Assembly: GCA_947311645.1 (NCBI GenBank)
Contig: CAMZKZ010000010.1
Span: forward strand, 1-16,516
DNA from: an uncultured Candidatus Altimarinota bacterium
GTDB lineage: Bacteria; Patescibacteriota; Gracilibacteria; CAIRYL01
Length of the DNA stretch: 16,516 nt
Direction of reading: 5' to 3'
The position numbers were made by a program, and so were the translations under genes. Below, piece after piece: positions 1 to 7,639 of this stretch. Within the stretch, counting starts at the first letter, position 1. Every line of letters begins with the position of its first letter. Under the pieces are notes generated by a model. It was not told the origin of the DNA and did not search any database. It was given only the letters and a program-made list of their open reading frames with translations.

Positions 1-577
1 ATAATAATAATATTTCTTTTGATTTATACGATTTAATATTCTGTTTTATTGTTTTAATCTTTTTTTCTAAAGGAAATTTTACAATCTTTATTTTTTCACG
101 AGATATATAACCTGAAAAATACTCATACGATTTTTTATCTAAAACAAAAATAGTATTAAACTTTCCCCAAAGCCATGTTAATTGTGGAGTTTCATAATCT
201 GTAACATAAACTGAAGAAGTACCTTTGAAATTTTTTGGTGTTAATAATGCTAATGCTGGAAATGTATATATAATTTTATCAGGATTTGTATTACTTATAT
301 ATTGTGTAAGAGATGCAAAAGAAAGTGAATAAAACAATCTATCTATTACCGTTGGTGCTATATGATTTGAAGAATCATACAAAAAATTAAGAATATTTTC
401 AGATAATTGTGAAAATAAAAATTTCATGACTTTTCCCATAATTGAAATATCTTCAATTGCAAGAATTGTAACATCATTTCCCCTTTCTCTTTCTTGTTGT
501 CTTAATCCGTTTGCAGCAGCTTTATGACCATTCCCAAGACCAGCGGTTACAATCAATACTTTATTTGATTTCATCAT
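1..577 (-). CDS. UgtP/MGDG-synthase-like glycosyltransferase (GT28), 3' end missing
   Basis: An open frame reads from ATG at 577 leftwards off the edge with no stop, giving the first 192 residues. The N-terminus, KVLIVTAGLGNGHKAAANGL, is the GxGH nucleotide-sugar transferase opening of the MGDG-synthase N-terminal domain (compare Bacillus UgtP, VLILTANYGNGH). Further matches are PDKIIYTFP (UgtP PDIIINTFP), VYVTDYE (VMTDF) and a TIFVLDKKSYEYF segment where UgtP has its DKYYVATDYV region. Family members transfer galactose or glucose from a UDP-sugar to diacylglycerol at the inner face of the membrane. MurG-like enzymes are more distant relatives, so the substrate is inferred. Two ATGs are adjacent (577 and 574) and the choice is open. 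The gene follows secY on the same strand but is separated from it by a strong terminator. Confidence 0.8.
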   Translation of the reverse strand, partial: MMKSNKVLIVTAGLGNGHKAAANGLRQQERERGNDVTILAIEDISIMGKVMKFLFSQLSENILNFLYDSSNHIAPTVIDRLFYSLSFASLTQYISNTNPDKIIYTFPALALLTPKNFKGTSSVYVTDYETPQLTWLWGKFNTIFVLDKKSYEYFSGYISREKIKIVKFPLEKKIKTIKQNIKSYKSKEILLL

Positions 578-592
578 AGAGTTTTATTGTAT

Positions 593-631
593 AAAAAAAG
601 CCTTATTATAATTAATAATAAGGCTTTTTTT
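593..631. terminator. Bidirectional Rho-independent terminator after secY
   Basis: A perfect 17-base inverted repeat has arms 593-609 and 615-631 around the 5-base loop AATTA. The stem core is GCCTTATTAT/ATAATAAGGC, flanked by seven A and seven T, so a T tract follows the hairpin on either strand. It lies 19 bases past the secY stop on the minus strand and should end the rplO-secY transcript. The stem is AT-rich with only one GCC/GGC block, as expected in this genome. Confidence 0.85.
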
Positions 632-643
632 AGATATAAACAA
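615..643 (-). promoter_or_regulatory. Possible promoter embedded in the terminator, for the GT28 gene
   Basis: On the minus strand TTGTTT (638-643) and TATTAT (615-620) are 17 bases apart. The -10 matches the sigma-70 consensus in 5 of 6 positions and the -35 in only 3. Transcription from here would begin around the hairpin loop, so the new RNA would lack the complete terminator stem. That would explain how a gene starting 16 bases past the terminator is expressed. AT-rich DNA gives chance matches easily. Confidence 0.25.
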
Positions 644-649
644 TCAAAA

Positions 650-1930
650 TTATTTCAATTTATCATAATCTTGTGTAACAAGTTGATCATTAATTCTTCG
701 AATTAAATCTAATACAACTCCTACAATAATAATAATACCAGACCCAGAAACAATTAAATCTTGAGATGTAAGTGTATCTGAAAATACTGTAAATATCATT
801 GGAACAATAGCAACAAATGCAAGAAATAAACCTCCCCATAAGTTTAACCGAAATGAAACATTTGAAAGATGATCAGCTGTTTCTTTTCCTGGTCTATACC
901 CAGGAATAAACCCTCCTCTTTTTTGAATATTTTCTGCAATATCTTCTGTTTTAAAGACTATCGAAACATAAAAATAAGAGAAAAATACAATAAGTAACGT
1001 ATACAATACAAAAAAGTATGGAGATGCAGAACCTGGATTTAAGTTTTGCGTAATAAAATCTGCAACTGGAGAATTTTCAGGTTGAACCATTTGCAATATT
1101 ACCGAAGGAAATGTAATCAACGATAGTGCAAATATAATAGGAATCATTCCTGCTTGTAACACTCGAATAGGTAAACTTGATGCCATAGACTGTCCACCTG
1201 TTCCATAATTTACTGGAATTTTTCTTTGTCCTTCTGTCGCAAGAATTGTAAGCACAACAAGTACAACTACAAGTCCTAAAAATATAGTAAAAGGGATAAG
1301 TTTTCCTGTATCACCAGTAAGACTCCCAACACTTCCCAAAATATTTGAGAATATAGTAGGAATATTTGAAACAATAGAAGCAAATATAATAAGAGAAATA
1401 CCATTTCCTAACCCCTTATCAGTAATTTGTTCTCCTAACCATACTAACAGCATTGTTCCTGCCGTAATAACTAGCATTAAAGGAAGAATATCTGCAATAT
1501 TTGCAAGATTTACAGAAGGAATTTCAGACCCAATATAATACAAGACTCCGTATGATTGCCCAAATGCAAAAATAACTGTAAGAATTCGTGTATAAAAATT
1601 AATTTTCTTTTGTCCTGCCTCTCCTTCTTTTTGAAGATTTTCTAATTTTGGAACAACAACCGTCATTAATTGCATAATAATTGATGCATTAATATATGGT
1701 GCAAGTCCCATCATTAAAATTGAAAACTTTTCCATTGCTCCCCCTGTTAGCATAGAATACATGCTAAAAACAGAGTTTTCTCCTGAAGAAAAAAATGAAC
1801 GAACTCCATCAATATCAACACCTGGTACTGATATTTGAACCAATACTCTATATACAACTAAAATTAAAATTGTATATAAAACTTTTTTTCGCAGCGTTTC
1901 CGACTGCCATATCTGAGCTAATAAATTCAT
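650..1930 (-). CDS. secY: Protein translocase subunit SecY
   Basis: The 426-residue protein has the length and multi-span hydrophobic pattern (about ten membrane segments) of SecY, the channel of the Sec translocon in the inner membrane. Clear landmarks are the plug region near IDGVRSFFSS, YINASIIMQLM in the second membrane segment, GEQITDKGLGNGISLIIFA, TEGQRKIPVNYG in the long cytoplasmic loop, LPIRVLQAGMIPIIFA, and KRGGFIPGYRPGKETADHL before the last membrane segments. The start ATG at 1930 gives the usual short cytoplasmic N-terminus. It follows rplO by 34 bases, the universal rplO-secY order, so the two are probably co-transcribed. The start is preceded by a TA repeat with no Shine-Dalgarno motif. 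Stop is TAA. Identification is secure. Confidence 0.97.
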   Translation of the reverse strand: MNLLAQIWQSETLRKKVLYTILILVVYRVLVQISVPGVDIDGVRSFFSSGENSVFSMYSMLTGGAMEKFSILMMGLAPYINASIIMQLMTVVVPKLENLQKEGEAGQKKINFYTRILTVIFAFGQSYGVLYYIGSEIPSVNLANIADILPLMLVITAGTMLLVWLGEQITDKGLGNGISLIIFASIVSNIPTIFSNILGSVGSLTGDTGKLIPFTIFLGLVVVLVVLTILATEGQRKIPVNYGTGGQSMASSLPIRVLQAGMIPIIFALSLITFPSVILQMVQPENSPVADFITQNLNPGSASPYFFVLYTLLIVFFSYFYVSIVFKTEDIAENIQKRGGFIPGYRPGKETADHLSNVSFRLNLWGGLFLAFVAIVPMIFTVFSDTLTSQDLIVSGSGIIIIVGVVLDLIRRINDQLVTQDYDKLK

Positions 1931-1964
1931 ATATATATATGTAAAACTATAAAAACACTAAAAA

Positions 1965-2420
1965 TTACTCAGCATCTGAACCAACAATTGTAGCACCTGC
2001 TTTTTCAGCTTTTGCTTTTGCCCCAGATGAAAATGCAACATTTTCAAAAGTAAGTTTTTTTGTTAATTCTCCACTTCCTAAAATTTTAATAGGACTATTT
2101 GTAGAACTAATAACTCCTTTTTCAAGCAATGTTAATTCATTTACTGTTTCTCCGTTTTCATAGTTATTTTCGATTTTTAGAAGATTAACTGCTAAAAATG
2201 CTACTCGATTAGGATTTCGAAACCCTTTCAATTTAGGCATTCGTTTCCAAAGTGGAGTTTGTCCCCCTTCAAAACCAAGTTTAACACCTCCACCACTTCG
2301 TGCATTTTGCCCTTTACATCCTTTTCCAGAAAAACTTCCGTATCCAGATGCATCTCCTCGTCCTCGTCGAATTCTTGACTTTCGAGCCCCTTTATTAGGC
2401 TGTACTTCGTGTAATAACAT
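1965..2420 (-). CDS. rplO: 50S ribosomal protein L15
   Basis: L15 is an assembly protein of the large ribosomal subunit. I chose the ATG at 2420 (151 residues) because MLLHEVQPNKGARK matches the standard L15 opening, MxLHELxPxxGARK. An upstream in-frame ATG at 2471 would add 17 hydrophobic residues, which is atypical, and it lies upstream of the predicted transcription start. Landmarks are the basic glycine-rich stretch RIRRGRGDASGYG...GKGCKGQNARSG (17-42), GFEGGQTPLWKRMPK (49-63), and the C-terminal core KILGSGELTKKLTFENVAFSSGAKAKAEKAGA. The usual upstream spc-operon genes rpsE and rpmD are absent. The next gene upstream is divergent and unrelated, so rplO is first in its operon. Stop is TAA. 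Confidence 0.96.
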   Translation of the reverse strand: MLLHEVQPNKGARKSRIRRGRGDASGYGSFSGKGCKGQNARSGGGVKLGFEGGQTPLWKRMPKLKGFRNPNRVAFLAVNLLKIENNYENGETVNELTLLEKGVISSTNSPIKILGSGELTKKLTFENVAFSSGAKAKAEKAGATIVGSDAE

Positions 2421-2454
2421 ATATAAATAAGATAAAATAATAATATGCCAAAAA

Positions 2455-2482
2455 AGTATATACAACTCCAATCGAATTTCAA
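2455..2482 (-). promoter_or_regulatory. Sigma-70-type promoter for rplO-secY
   Basis: On the minus strand TTGAAA (2477-2482) is followed after 16 bases by TATACT (2455-2460), each matching the consensus at 4 or 5 of 6 positions. The predicted transcription start near 2448 gives a leader of about 28 bases to the ATG at 2420. This supports that start over the longer in-frame one at 2471 and shows rplO opening its own transcript rather than continuing a ribosomal operon. Confidence 0.6.
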
Positions 2483-2567
2483 AGTGATTTTTATCAATTT
2501 TATGTTTATATAGACTATAAATAAACTATTTATAATAATAATTTTCTAGCATAAAACTTAAAAAACA

Positions 2568-2576
2568 TGATATAGT
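2568..2576 (+). promoter_or_regulatory. Extended -10 promoter for the 146-residue membrane protein and hisIE group
   Basis: TGATATAGT fits the extended -10 pattern TGnTATAAT with one mismatch. No good -35 lies 16-18 bases upstream, which extended -10 promoters can tolerate. The predicted start near 2583 leaves about 36 bases before the ATG at 2619. It is arranged divergently from the rplO promoter in the same 198-base spacer. Confidence 0.4.
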
Positions 2577-2618
2577 TTATACGAAAAGTACAGAAAAAAT
2601 TATATAGAATATTTATTA

Positions 2619-3059
2619 ATGCATATGAGTAAAGATACAATTGAAAAAATAACAGTTGATGATGTTGAAATCATAAACTCATCTACGAATACATCAAAAC
2701 CTAAAATTACAAAAATAAAAGCTGATGATAGTTCAAACAACTCTTCATATAACAGCACACAGCATGCAAATCCTTTTGAAGAAATGTTTAAAAAAGCACA
2801 AGAACAAGCAGGAGGATCTCAAAATAATCCATTAGCAGGAATAATGGAAAACATGGAAGAAGTAAAAAAAATAAAAGCATATTTTTTTACATCGATTGTT
2901 TGTGGTATTATTGGACTTTTTACATATCCAGAATTCTTTGGAACTGCTGCAATACTCCTTGGAATATTAGATTTATCACTAGGTTCAAAACTTACAAAAA
3001 CACCTGCTCAATTCGGAATACTTCTTGGTCTTATTGATTTAGTTTTATACTTTCAATAA
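2619..3059 (+). CDS. Small membrane protein of unknown function
   Basis: I do not recognise this 146-residue protein. Residues 1-80 are polar, rich in Ser, Asn, Thr and Lys, and probably disordered and cytoplasmic. An amphipathic stretch, NPFEEMFKKAQEQAG, lies near 51-65. Residues about 86-103, 107-122 and 131-146 are hydrophobic and Gly-rich (IVCGIIGLF, AAILLGILDLSL, FGILLGLIDLVLYF), suggesting two or three short membrane spans ending at the C-terminus. The layout resembles small DUF4190-type membrane proteins, but I would not assign it. Start may be 2619 or the second Met at 2625. It precedes hisIE by 36 bases on the same strand and may share its transcript. Stop is TAA. Confidence 0.75.
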   Translation: MHMSKDTIEKITVDDVEIINSSTNTSKPKITKIKADDSSNNSSYNSTQHANPFEEMFKKAQEQAGGSQNNPLAGIMENMEEVKKIKAYFFTSIVCGIIGLFTYPEFFGTAAILLGILDLSLGSKLTKTPAQFGILLGLIDLVLYFQ

Positions 3060-3095
3060 AAAATAAAACATTTATCATTTTACAATCATATATTT

Positions 3096-3698
3096 ATGTC
3101 ATTAGACTTTTCAAAATACACAGATAATCTTATGCCAACCATTATTCAAGATAAAACAAGTGGAAAAGTTTTAATGCTTGGATTTTCTTCAGAAGAATCA
3201 TATAAACAGTCAAAAGAAACACGAAAGGCAACATTTTTTTCTCGATCAAAAAATAGACTCTGGACAAAAGGCGAAGAATCTGGAAACACTCTTGCGATAG
3301 AAGCAATTAAATATGATTGCGATGAAGACACACTTCTCTATATATGCACGCCAAATGGACCAACTTGTCATACAGGAAACACTTCATGCTTTTTTAATAC
3401 AGAAGATAAAACTGATGCAGAAATTTTATGGGGAGTATACAACACTGTATTATCTCGAAAAAATAATGCCCCAAAAGATTCATATGTTGCATCTCTCTAT
3501 AAAGAAGGACTCGATAGAATTATTCAAAAAGTAGGAGAAGAAGCAATTGAAACAGTTATTGCTGCAAAAAATGATGATACAGCAGAGTTTATTGGAGAAT
3601 TTGCTGATTTACTCTTTCACATGATGGTACTGCTTTCAGAAAAAGAAATCCCACTTTCTGATATTATTGAAAAATTTAAATCTCGAATAAAAAAATAA
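3096..3698 (+). CDS. hisIE: Bifunctional phosphoribosyl-AMP cyclohydrolase / phosphoribosyl-ATP pyrophosphatase
   Basis: The 200-residue cytoplasmic enzyme carries out steps 2 and 3 of histidine synthesis: HisE removes pyrophosphate from phosphoribosyl-ATP, and HisI then opens the adenine ring. The HisI domain (about 1-115) shows SRSKNRLWTKGEESGN (49-64), the metal-binding DCDED (74-78) and GPTCHTG (88-94). C75, C91 and C98 fit the zinc site. The HisE domain (about 120-200) shows YKEGLDRIIQKVGEEAIETVIAAK, the alpha-helical MazG-like fold with its acidic metal ligands, and EFADLLFHMMVLL. Domain order and length match E. coli HisIE. No other his gene is in the window. It ends 3 bases before tsaD, so translation is probably linked. 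No Shine-Dalgarno motif; stop TAA. Confidence 0.95.
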   Translation: MSLDFSKYTDNLMPTIIQDKTSGKVLMLGFSSEESYKQSKETRKATFFSRSKNRLWTKGEESGNTLAIEAIKYDCDEDTLLYICTPNGPTCHTGNTSCFFNTEDKTDAEILWGVYNTVLSRKNNAPKDSYVASLYKEGLDRIIQKVGEEAIETVIAAKNDDTAEFIGEFADLLFHMMVLLSEKEIPLSDIIEKFKSRIKK

Positions 3699-3701
3699 GT
3701 T

Positions 3702-4727
3702 ATGATTTTAGCCATTGAAACATCATGCGATGAAGTATCTGCAAGTCTTGTAACAAAAGATTTTCATGTAAAAAAACATATCATCTTTTCATCATCAGAA
3801 CTTGCAAATAAAACAGGAGGTGTTGTACCCGAACTTGCAGCACGAGAATCTGCAAATATGATGCAAAGTGTGCTTCAAAAAATTACACAGTCTCTAGACT
3901 GGGATAGCGTAAAAGCAATTGCTGTAACCAACGGACCAGGACTCGTAGGCTCTCTTATGACTGGAATAGAAACCGCAAAAACACTTGCTATTCTTTTTAA
4001 TAAACCGCTTATTCCTGTGTACCATATTTTTGGACATATGTGTGCAAATTTTATCGACCAAAAAGAAGAAATATCATTTCCTGCACTTGTACTCACTGTA
4101 TCAGGAGGACACAATGATATATACCTGTGGAATTCAGCAGTCGATTACAAAAAAATAGGAACAACTCTCGATGATGCAGCCGGTGAATGCTTTGATAAAT
4201 GTGCACGCATGCTTGGACTTGGATACCCCGGCGGACCACTACTTTCAAAAATAGCAGAAAAAGGAGATACAAATCACTCTTTTACTCTTCCACGACCATT
4301 GCTTCATGCAAAAAATGAAAACATGTTAAACTTTTCTTTTTCAGGATTAAAAACTGCACTCCTCTACACTATTCAAAAAATAAAAAATACGAATACAGAA
4401 CTCGACCAACACACTATTGCAAACCTTGCAAAAGAAGTAGAAAACGCTATATGTGAAACACTTCTTCATAAACTCTTTTTAGCACAAAAAAAATACAACA
4501 TCAGAACTCTCATGCTTTCTGGAGGTGTTTCCGCAAATAAACCATTACGATCTCAATTTTTAGAAAAAGCAAAAAAACAAAAATGCAATGCTTTTATTCC
4601 AACAAAAATTGAATATTGTACCGATAATGCCGCAATGATTGGTGCAGCTGCTCATCTTATTTGGAACGCATCTGATGACAAACTATTTCCACCAGAAGCC
4701 GTAAAAATCCAAATGAGTGCTGGATAA
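3702..4727 (+). CDS. tsaD: tRNA N6-adenosine threonylcarbamoyltransferase
   Basis: TsaD transfers the threonylcarbamoyl group to A37 of ANN-decoding tRNAs, working with TsaB and TsaE; neither of these is in the window. The 341-residue protein is the usual length. It shows the ASKHA opening MILAIETSCDEVSASLV, GGVVPELAAR (39-48), NGPGLVGSLMTG (77-88), the metal-binding HxxGH as HIFGH (H108, H112), VSGGHNDIYLW where most members have VSGGHTxL, and GTTLDDAAGECFDKCARMLGLGYPGG (153-178). It also has SFSGLKTALL, SGGVSANKPLR and a C-terminal TDNAAMIGAAA with the conserved Asp metal ligand. It starts 3 bases after hisIE and stops (TAA) 17 bases before the glycosyltransferase. Tight spacing suggests one transcript. 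Confidence 0.97.
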   Translation: MILAIETSCDEVSASLVTKDFHVKKHIIFSSSELANKTGGVVPELAARESANMMQSVLQKITQSLDWDSVKAIAVTNGPGLVGSLMTGIETAKTLAILFNKPLIPVYHIFGHMCANFIDQKEEISFPALVLTVSGGHNDIYLWNSAVDYKKIGTTLDDAAGECFDKCARMLGLGYPGGPLLSKIAEKGDTNHSFTLPRPLLHAKNENMLNFSFSGLKTALLYTIQKIKNTNTELDQHTIANLAKEVENAICETLLHKLFLAQKKYNIRTLMLSGGVSANKPLRSQFLEKAKKQKCNAFIPTKIEYCTDNAAMIGAAAHLIWNASDDKLFPPEAVKIQMSAG

Positions 4728-4744
4728 TATCACCCCTTTTTACA

Positions 4745-6001
4745 ATGAACATACTTCTCGATTTTCGACCATTTATCAATAAAATTCCTTCAAACGGCGA
4801 ATATTTTTGTAAAGATTTTTTTCATGCACTCTTTCGAAACAATCCAAGTGATATCTTTTACATTTGGACAACAGGATCTGAACATCTTCCACCTCAATAT
4901 AAATTTGATACCCATGCGAATGTAAGACGAATACACACAGAAATAGAAATAAATACACTGTACACCCTTATACACTTTTTTCAATACCCTGCAATTGATG
5001 ATCTCGTAGAAACACTTGCTATGAAAAATGGACACATGGCATGGGTTGGGAAATTTGATGCCGCATTTTTTTCAACACCAATGCCTGTATTACTTGAAGG
5101 AGACTGCCTTCATGTTCACATAACAAATCATCTACAACCACTCCATACCCCCGAAATATTTCACAAAGATCACATGAAATATCAAGCGCTTAAATTCTAT
5201 AAAAAAAATTGGAAAAATGCAGATATCAATATTATCCCTTCTGAATTTTTAGCAAAAGAACTAGAAAAAGAAGTAAATGAAGAAGACGATGAAACATGCT
5301 TATTCATCAGCAATATAGGAGTACCACAAAATATTTCACGATTTATTCCAGATTCAGAACCCATTATTACAGAAGACGCTCTTGATATACTTGAATTAAA
5401 CGAAACATATCAAGAAACACTACAACACCAAGCCATATATGAATCCCTTCCAAGTAAATTTTTTTATGCAAAAGCAACACTTCAAACAATTCAAACAATT
5501 CTAAAGGCTTTTTCTCTTTTTTCTCAACGATTTCCAGAAGACAATATTCAAATTATAATCGAAGAGCCTTTTCCAGATGCGTTTAAATATACTCATTTTT
5601 TACAACGATCAGAAGCAGTGCGTATTATTCCACCTGAACATCGTGAAAAAAGAATTCTACTGTACTCAAAATGCCTTTTCTTCATTGATGCAAACGAATA
5701 TGACACAGAAGGAAAATATACTCTTGAAGCAATGAAATGCGGAAGCCCTATCATTTCTTCAACATATGGAGCATTACCAGAAATATGCCCATCAGAAAAT
5801 TTTTTCTTTGACCCACTTTCATACTCAGAACTTTTTAAAGCAATGAAGTCAGCCTACAGGAGTACAAATGAAACAATAGCACATATCTCAAGAAAAAATA
5901 CTGCTATTGCAAACCAACACAAGTACTGCTGGGACGATATTACTACTGCAATAATGAACAAAATAAAAGATACTATAGAAGAGAGAGAAATGAGTATTTA
6001 A
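4745..6001 (+). CDS. Divergent GT4-like (GT-B) glycosyltransferase
   Basis: The 418-residue protein begins MNILLDFRPF, as GT4 enzymes often do (MKIxxDxRP, with a following glycine-containing loop). Its C-terminal half contains GKYTLEAMKCGSPIISS, then GALPEICPSENFFFDPLSYSEL, the GT4 donor-binding region (usual form GLPxLEAMAxGxPVVAS...LPE...FDPxD). The second Glu of the EX7E motif is present, but the residue eight before it is Asp and a Glu sits six before it, so the motif is altered or has a two-residue deletion. The middle section, with acidic inserts (EVNEEDDE), is unlike the usual family. No signal peptide or membrane span is visible, so it is probably cytoplasmic or peripheral. Sugar and acceptor cannot be told. 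It converges with purF, 27 bases apart. Stop TAA. Confidence 0.78.
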   Translation: MNILLDFRPFINKIPSNGEYFCKDFFHALFRNNPSDIFYIWTTGSEHLPPQYKFDTHANVRRIHTEIEINTLYTLIHFFQYPAIDDLVETLAMKNGHMAWVGKFDAAFFSTPMPVLLEGDCLHVHITNHLQPLHTPEIFHKDHMKYQALKFYKKNWKNADINIIPSEFLAKELEKEVNEEDDETCLFISNIGVPQNISRFIPDSEPIITEDALDILELNETYQETLQHQAIYESLPSKFFYAKATLQTIQTILKAFSLFSQRFPEDNIQIIIEEPFPDAFKYTHFLQRSEAVRIIPPEHREKRILLYSKCLFFIDANEYDTEGKYTLEAMKCGSPIISSTYGALPEICPSENFFFDPLSYSELFKAMKSAYRSTNETIAHISRKNTAIANQHKYCWDDITTAIMNKIKDTIEEREMSI

Positions 6002-6028
6002 TCGTTTCTATACAAAAACGTTATACCG

Positions 6029-7558
6029 TTACAAAATCAACTCATTTGCATTATCCATATTTTCCAATGCGTCTTCAGACGAATCTCCTCGCAACGATTC
6101 TATTTTTTTAAAATATGATTCATCAATATTTCCAGTAACATAGTTTCCACTAAAACACCCATCTTCAAATTGCTGAATAAAAGGGTTTCCATCTTGGATA
6201 GATGCATGAAGATCTTCTAATTTTTGATAAAATACTTTATCTGCACCAATCGTTACTGCTATCTCCTCAGTTGTAAGATTATTTGCAATTAACTCATCTC
6301 GTGCTGGCAAATCTATTCCATATACATTTGGAAATCGTACTGCTGGTGCAGCCGAAGCAAAATAAACTTTTTTAGCCCCTGCTTCTCTTGCCATCTCTAC
6401 TATTTTTTTACTTGTTGTTCCTCTCACAATAGAATCATCAACCAGTAATACATTTTTCCCTTTAAATTCTAAAGGAGTAGTATTTAATTTTTGCCGAACA
6501 GATTTTGCACGAACGGCTTGCCCAGGCATAATAAAAGTTCTTCCGATATACCTATTTTTAATAAACCCCTCCCTATATTTTGCATCTAATTCATGCGCTA
6601 AATCAATAGCAGCTGTTCTTCCAGAATCAGGAATTGGAATTACAACATCAATGTCTTCTTTTGATAACTCTTCCAATACTGTTTTTGCAAGAGTTCTCCC
6701 CTGTCGCAATCGTGATTTATACACAGATACCCCATCAATAATAGAGTCTGGACGCGCTAAATACACATATTCAAAAATACAAGGAGAAAATTTCTTTACC
6801 TGCTCTTCTTTCGAAGGAAAATCAAGAATAATATCACTCGAATCAAATGGAATAAATATCGCACCACCAGCTGGAATATCTCCTAACAATTCAAAACCAA
6901 GAGCATCAAGTGCAACACTTTCAGAAGAAACTGCATACTCAACTTTTCCATTTTCTAAAACCCGTTTTCCATAACACAATGGACGAATTCCATTTGGATC
7001 TCGAAATGCAACCATTCCATATCCAACAATCATTGAGACAACAGCATACCCCCCAACACATCGCCGAAAAACAGACTTTACTGCAGTAAAAATATCATCA
7101 GTATTTACAGTAGATTTTTCCTTCGTTTGTGTTTCAAATAACTCATGAGCAAAGATATTTGTTAAAACCTCCGAATCAGAATTTGTGTTTAAATGCCTTT
7201 TATCAATTGCTAAAATATCTTTTTTTAACTCATCTGTATTTGTCAAACTTCCATTATGAGCAAGCACAAGACCAAATGGCGAGTTTACATAAAAAGGCTG
7301 CGCTTCTGCTGGAGATGCACACCCTGCCGTTGGATAACGAACATGCCCAATTCCTGCGAACCCTTTTAAATGTTTCATGTGCCGAGTATGAATCACATCT
7401 CGTACCAAACCATTATCCTTTCGAAGGATAATTTTATCATTATTATCAACTGTCGCAATTCCTGCTGCATCTTGCCCACGATGTTGCAACATCGTTAACG
7501 CGTCAAAAATATCTTGCGATACACTCGATTGTGCAACTATTCCAAATACTCCACACAT
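6029..7558 (-). CDS. purF: Amidophosphoribosyltransferase (glutamine PRPP amidotransferase)
   Basis: PurF makes 5-phosphoribosylamine from PRPP and glutamine, the first committed step of purine synthesis. The 509-residue protein begins MCGVFGIV, so Cys2 is the Ntn glutaminase nucleophile with no propeptide. The glutaminase domain shows LQHRGQDAAGI, GHVRYPTAG (71-79), AHNGSLTN (100-107) and NSDSEV. The transferase domain shows CIFEYVYLARPDS, PIPDSGRTAA and the PRPP loop VLLVDDSIVRGTT (370-382). NVYGID and the C-terminal FEDGCFSGNYVT resemble the E. coli form, which lacks the Fe-S cluster, rather than the Bacillus form, which has Cys before YGID. It is last in a minus-strand run, 81 bases after aroQ-trpE, with its own likely promoter. 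The leader AATAGGCATT offers at most a weak Shine-Dalgarno. Stop TAA. Confidence 0.97.
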   Translation of the reverse strand: MCGVFGIVAQSSVSQDIFDALTMLQHRGQDAAGIATVDNNDKIILRKDNGLVRDVIHTRHMKHLKGFAGIGHVRYPTAGCASPAEAQPFYVNSPFGLVLAHNGSLTNTDELKKDILAIDKRHLNTNSDSEVLTNIFAHELFETQTKEKSTVNTDDIFTAVKSVFRRCVGGYAVVSMIVGYGMVAFRDPNGIRPLCYGKRVLENGKVEYAVSSESVALDALGFELLGDIPAGGAIFIPFDSSDIILDFPSKEEQVKKFSPCIFEYVYLARPDSIIDGVSVYKSRLRQGRTLAKTVLEELSKEDIDVVIPIPDSGRTAAIDLAHELDAKYREGFIKNRYIGRTFIMPGQAVRAKSVRQKLNTTPLEFKGKNVLLVDDSIVRGTTSKKIVEMAREAGAKKVYFASAAPAVRFPNVYGIDLPARDELIANNLTTEEIAVTIGADKVFYQKLEDLHASIQDGNPFIQQFEDGCFSGNYVTGNIDESYFKKIESLRGDSSEDALENMDNANELIL

Positions 7559-7595
7559 AATGCCTATTGGTTAATAAATGATAAAAAATACAAAA

Positions 7596-7624
7596 ACTTT
7601 ACTCTTTTACACTATAAATGTCAA
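7596..7624 (-). promoter_or_regulatory. Internal sigma-70-type promoter for purF
   Basis: On the minus strand a perfect -35 TTGACA (7619-7624) is followed after 17 bases by TAAAGT (7596-7601), which matches the -10 consensus at 4 of 6 positions. It sits just past the aroQ-trpE stop. The predicted start near 7589 leaves a leader of about 31 bases, too short for a purine riboswitch. It would allow purF to be expressed separately from the upstream genes. Confidence 0.5.
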
Positions 7625-7639
7625 AGAAATTACAGATAT

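Noticed and set aside
2228..2497. Open frame on the minus strand overlapping rplO
   Set aside because: It is the other reading frame of a clear L15 gene, and its N-terminal part lies in the promoter region.
6003..6020. Weak inverted repeat CGTTT...AAACG between the GT4 gene and purF
   Set aside because: Five-base stem and no T tract on either strand; not enough for a terminator, although convergent genes would be expected to have one.
7559..7639. Purine riboswitch upstream of purF
   Set aside because: The predicted leader is about 31 bases, too short for the aptamer, and no paired structure is visible.
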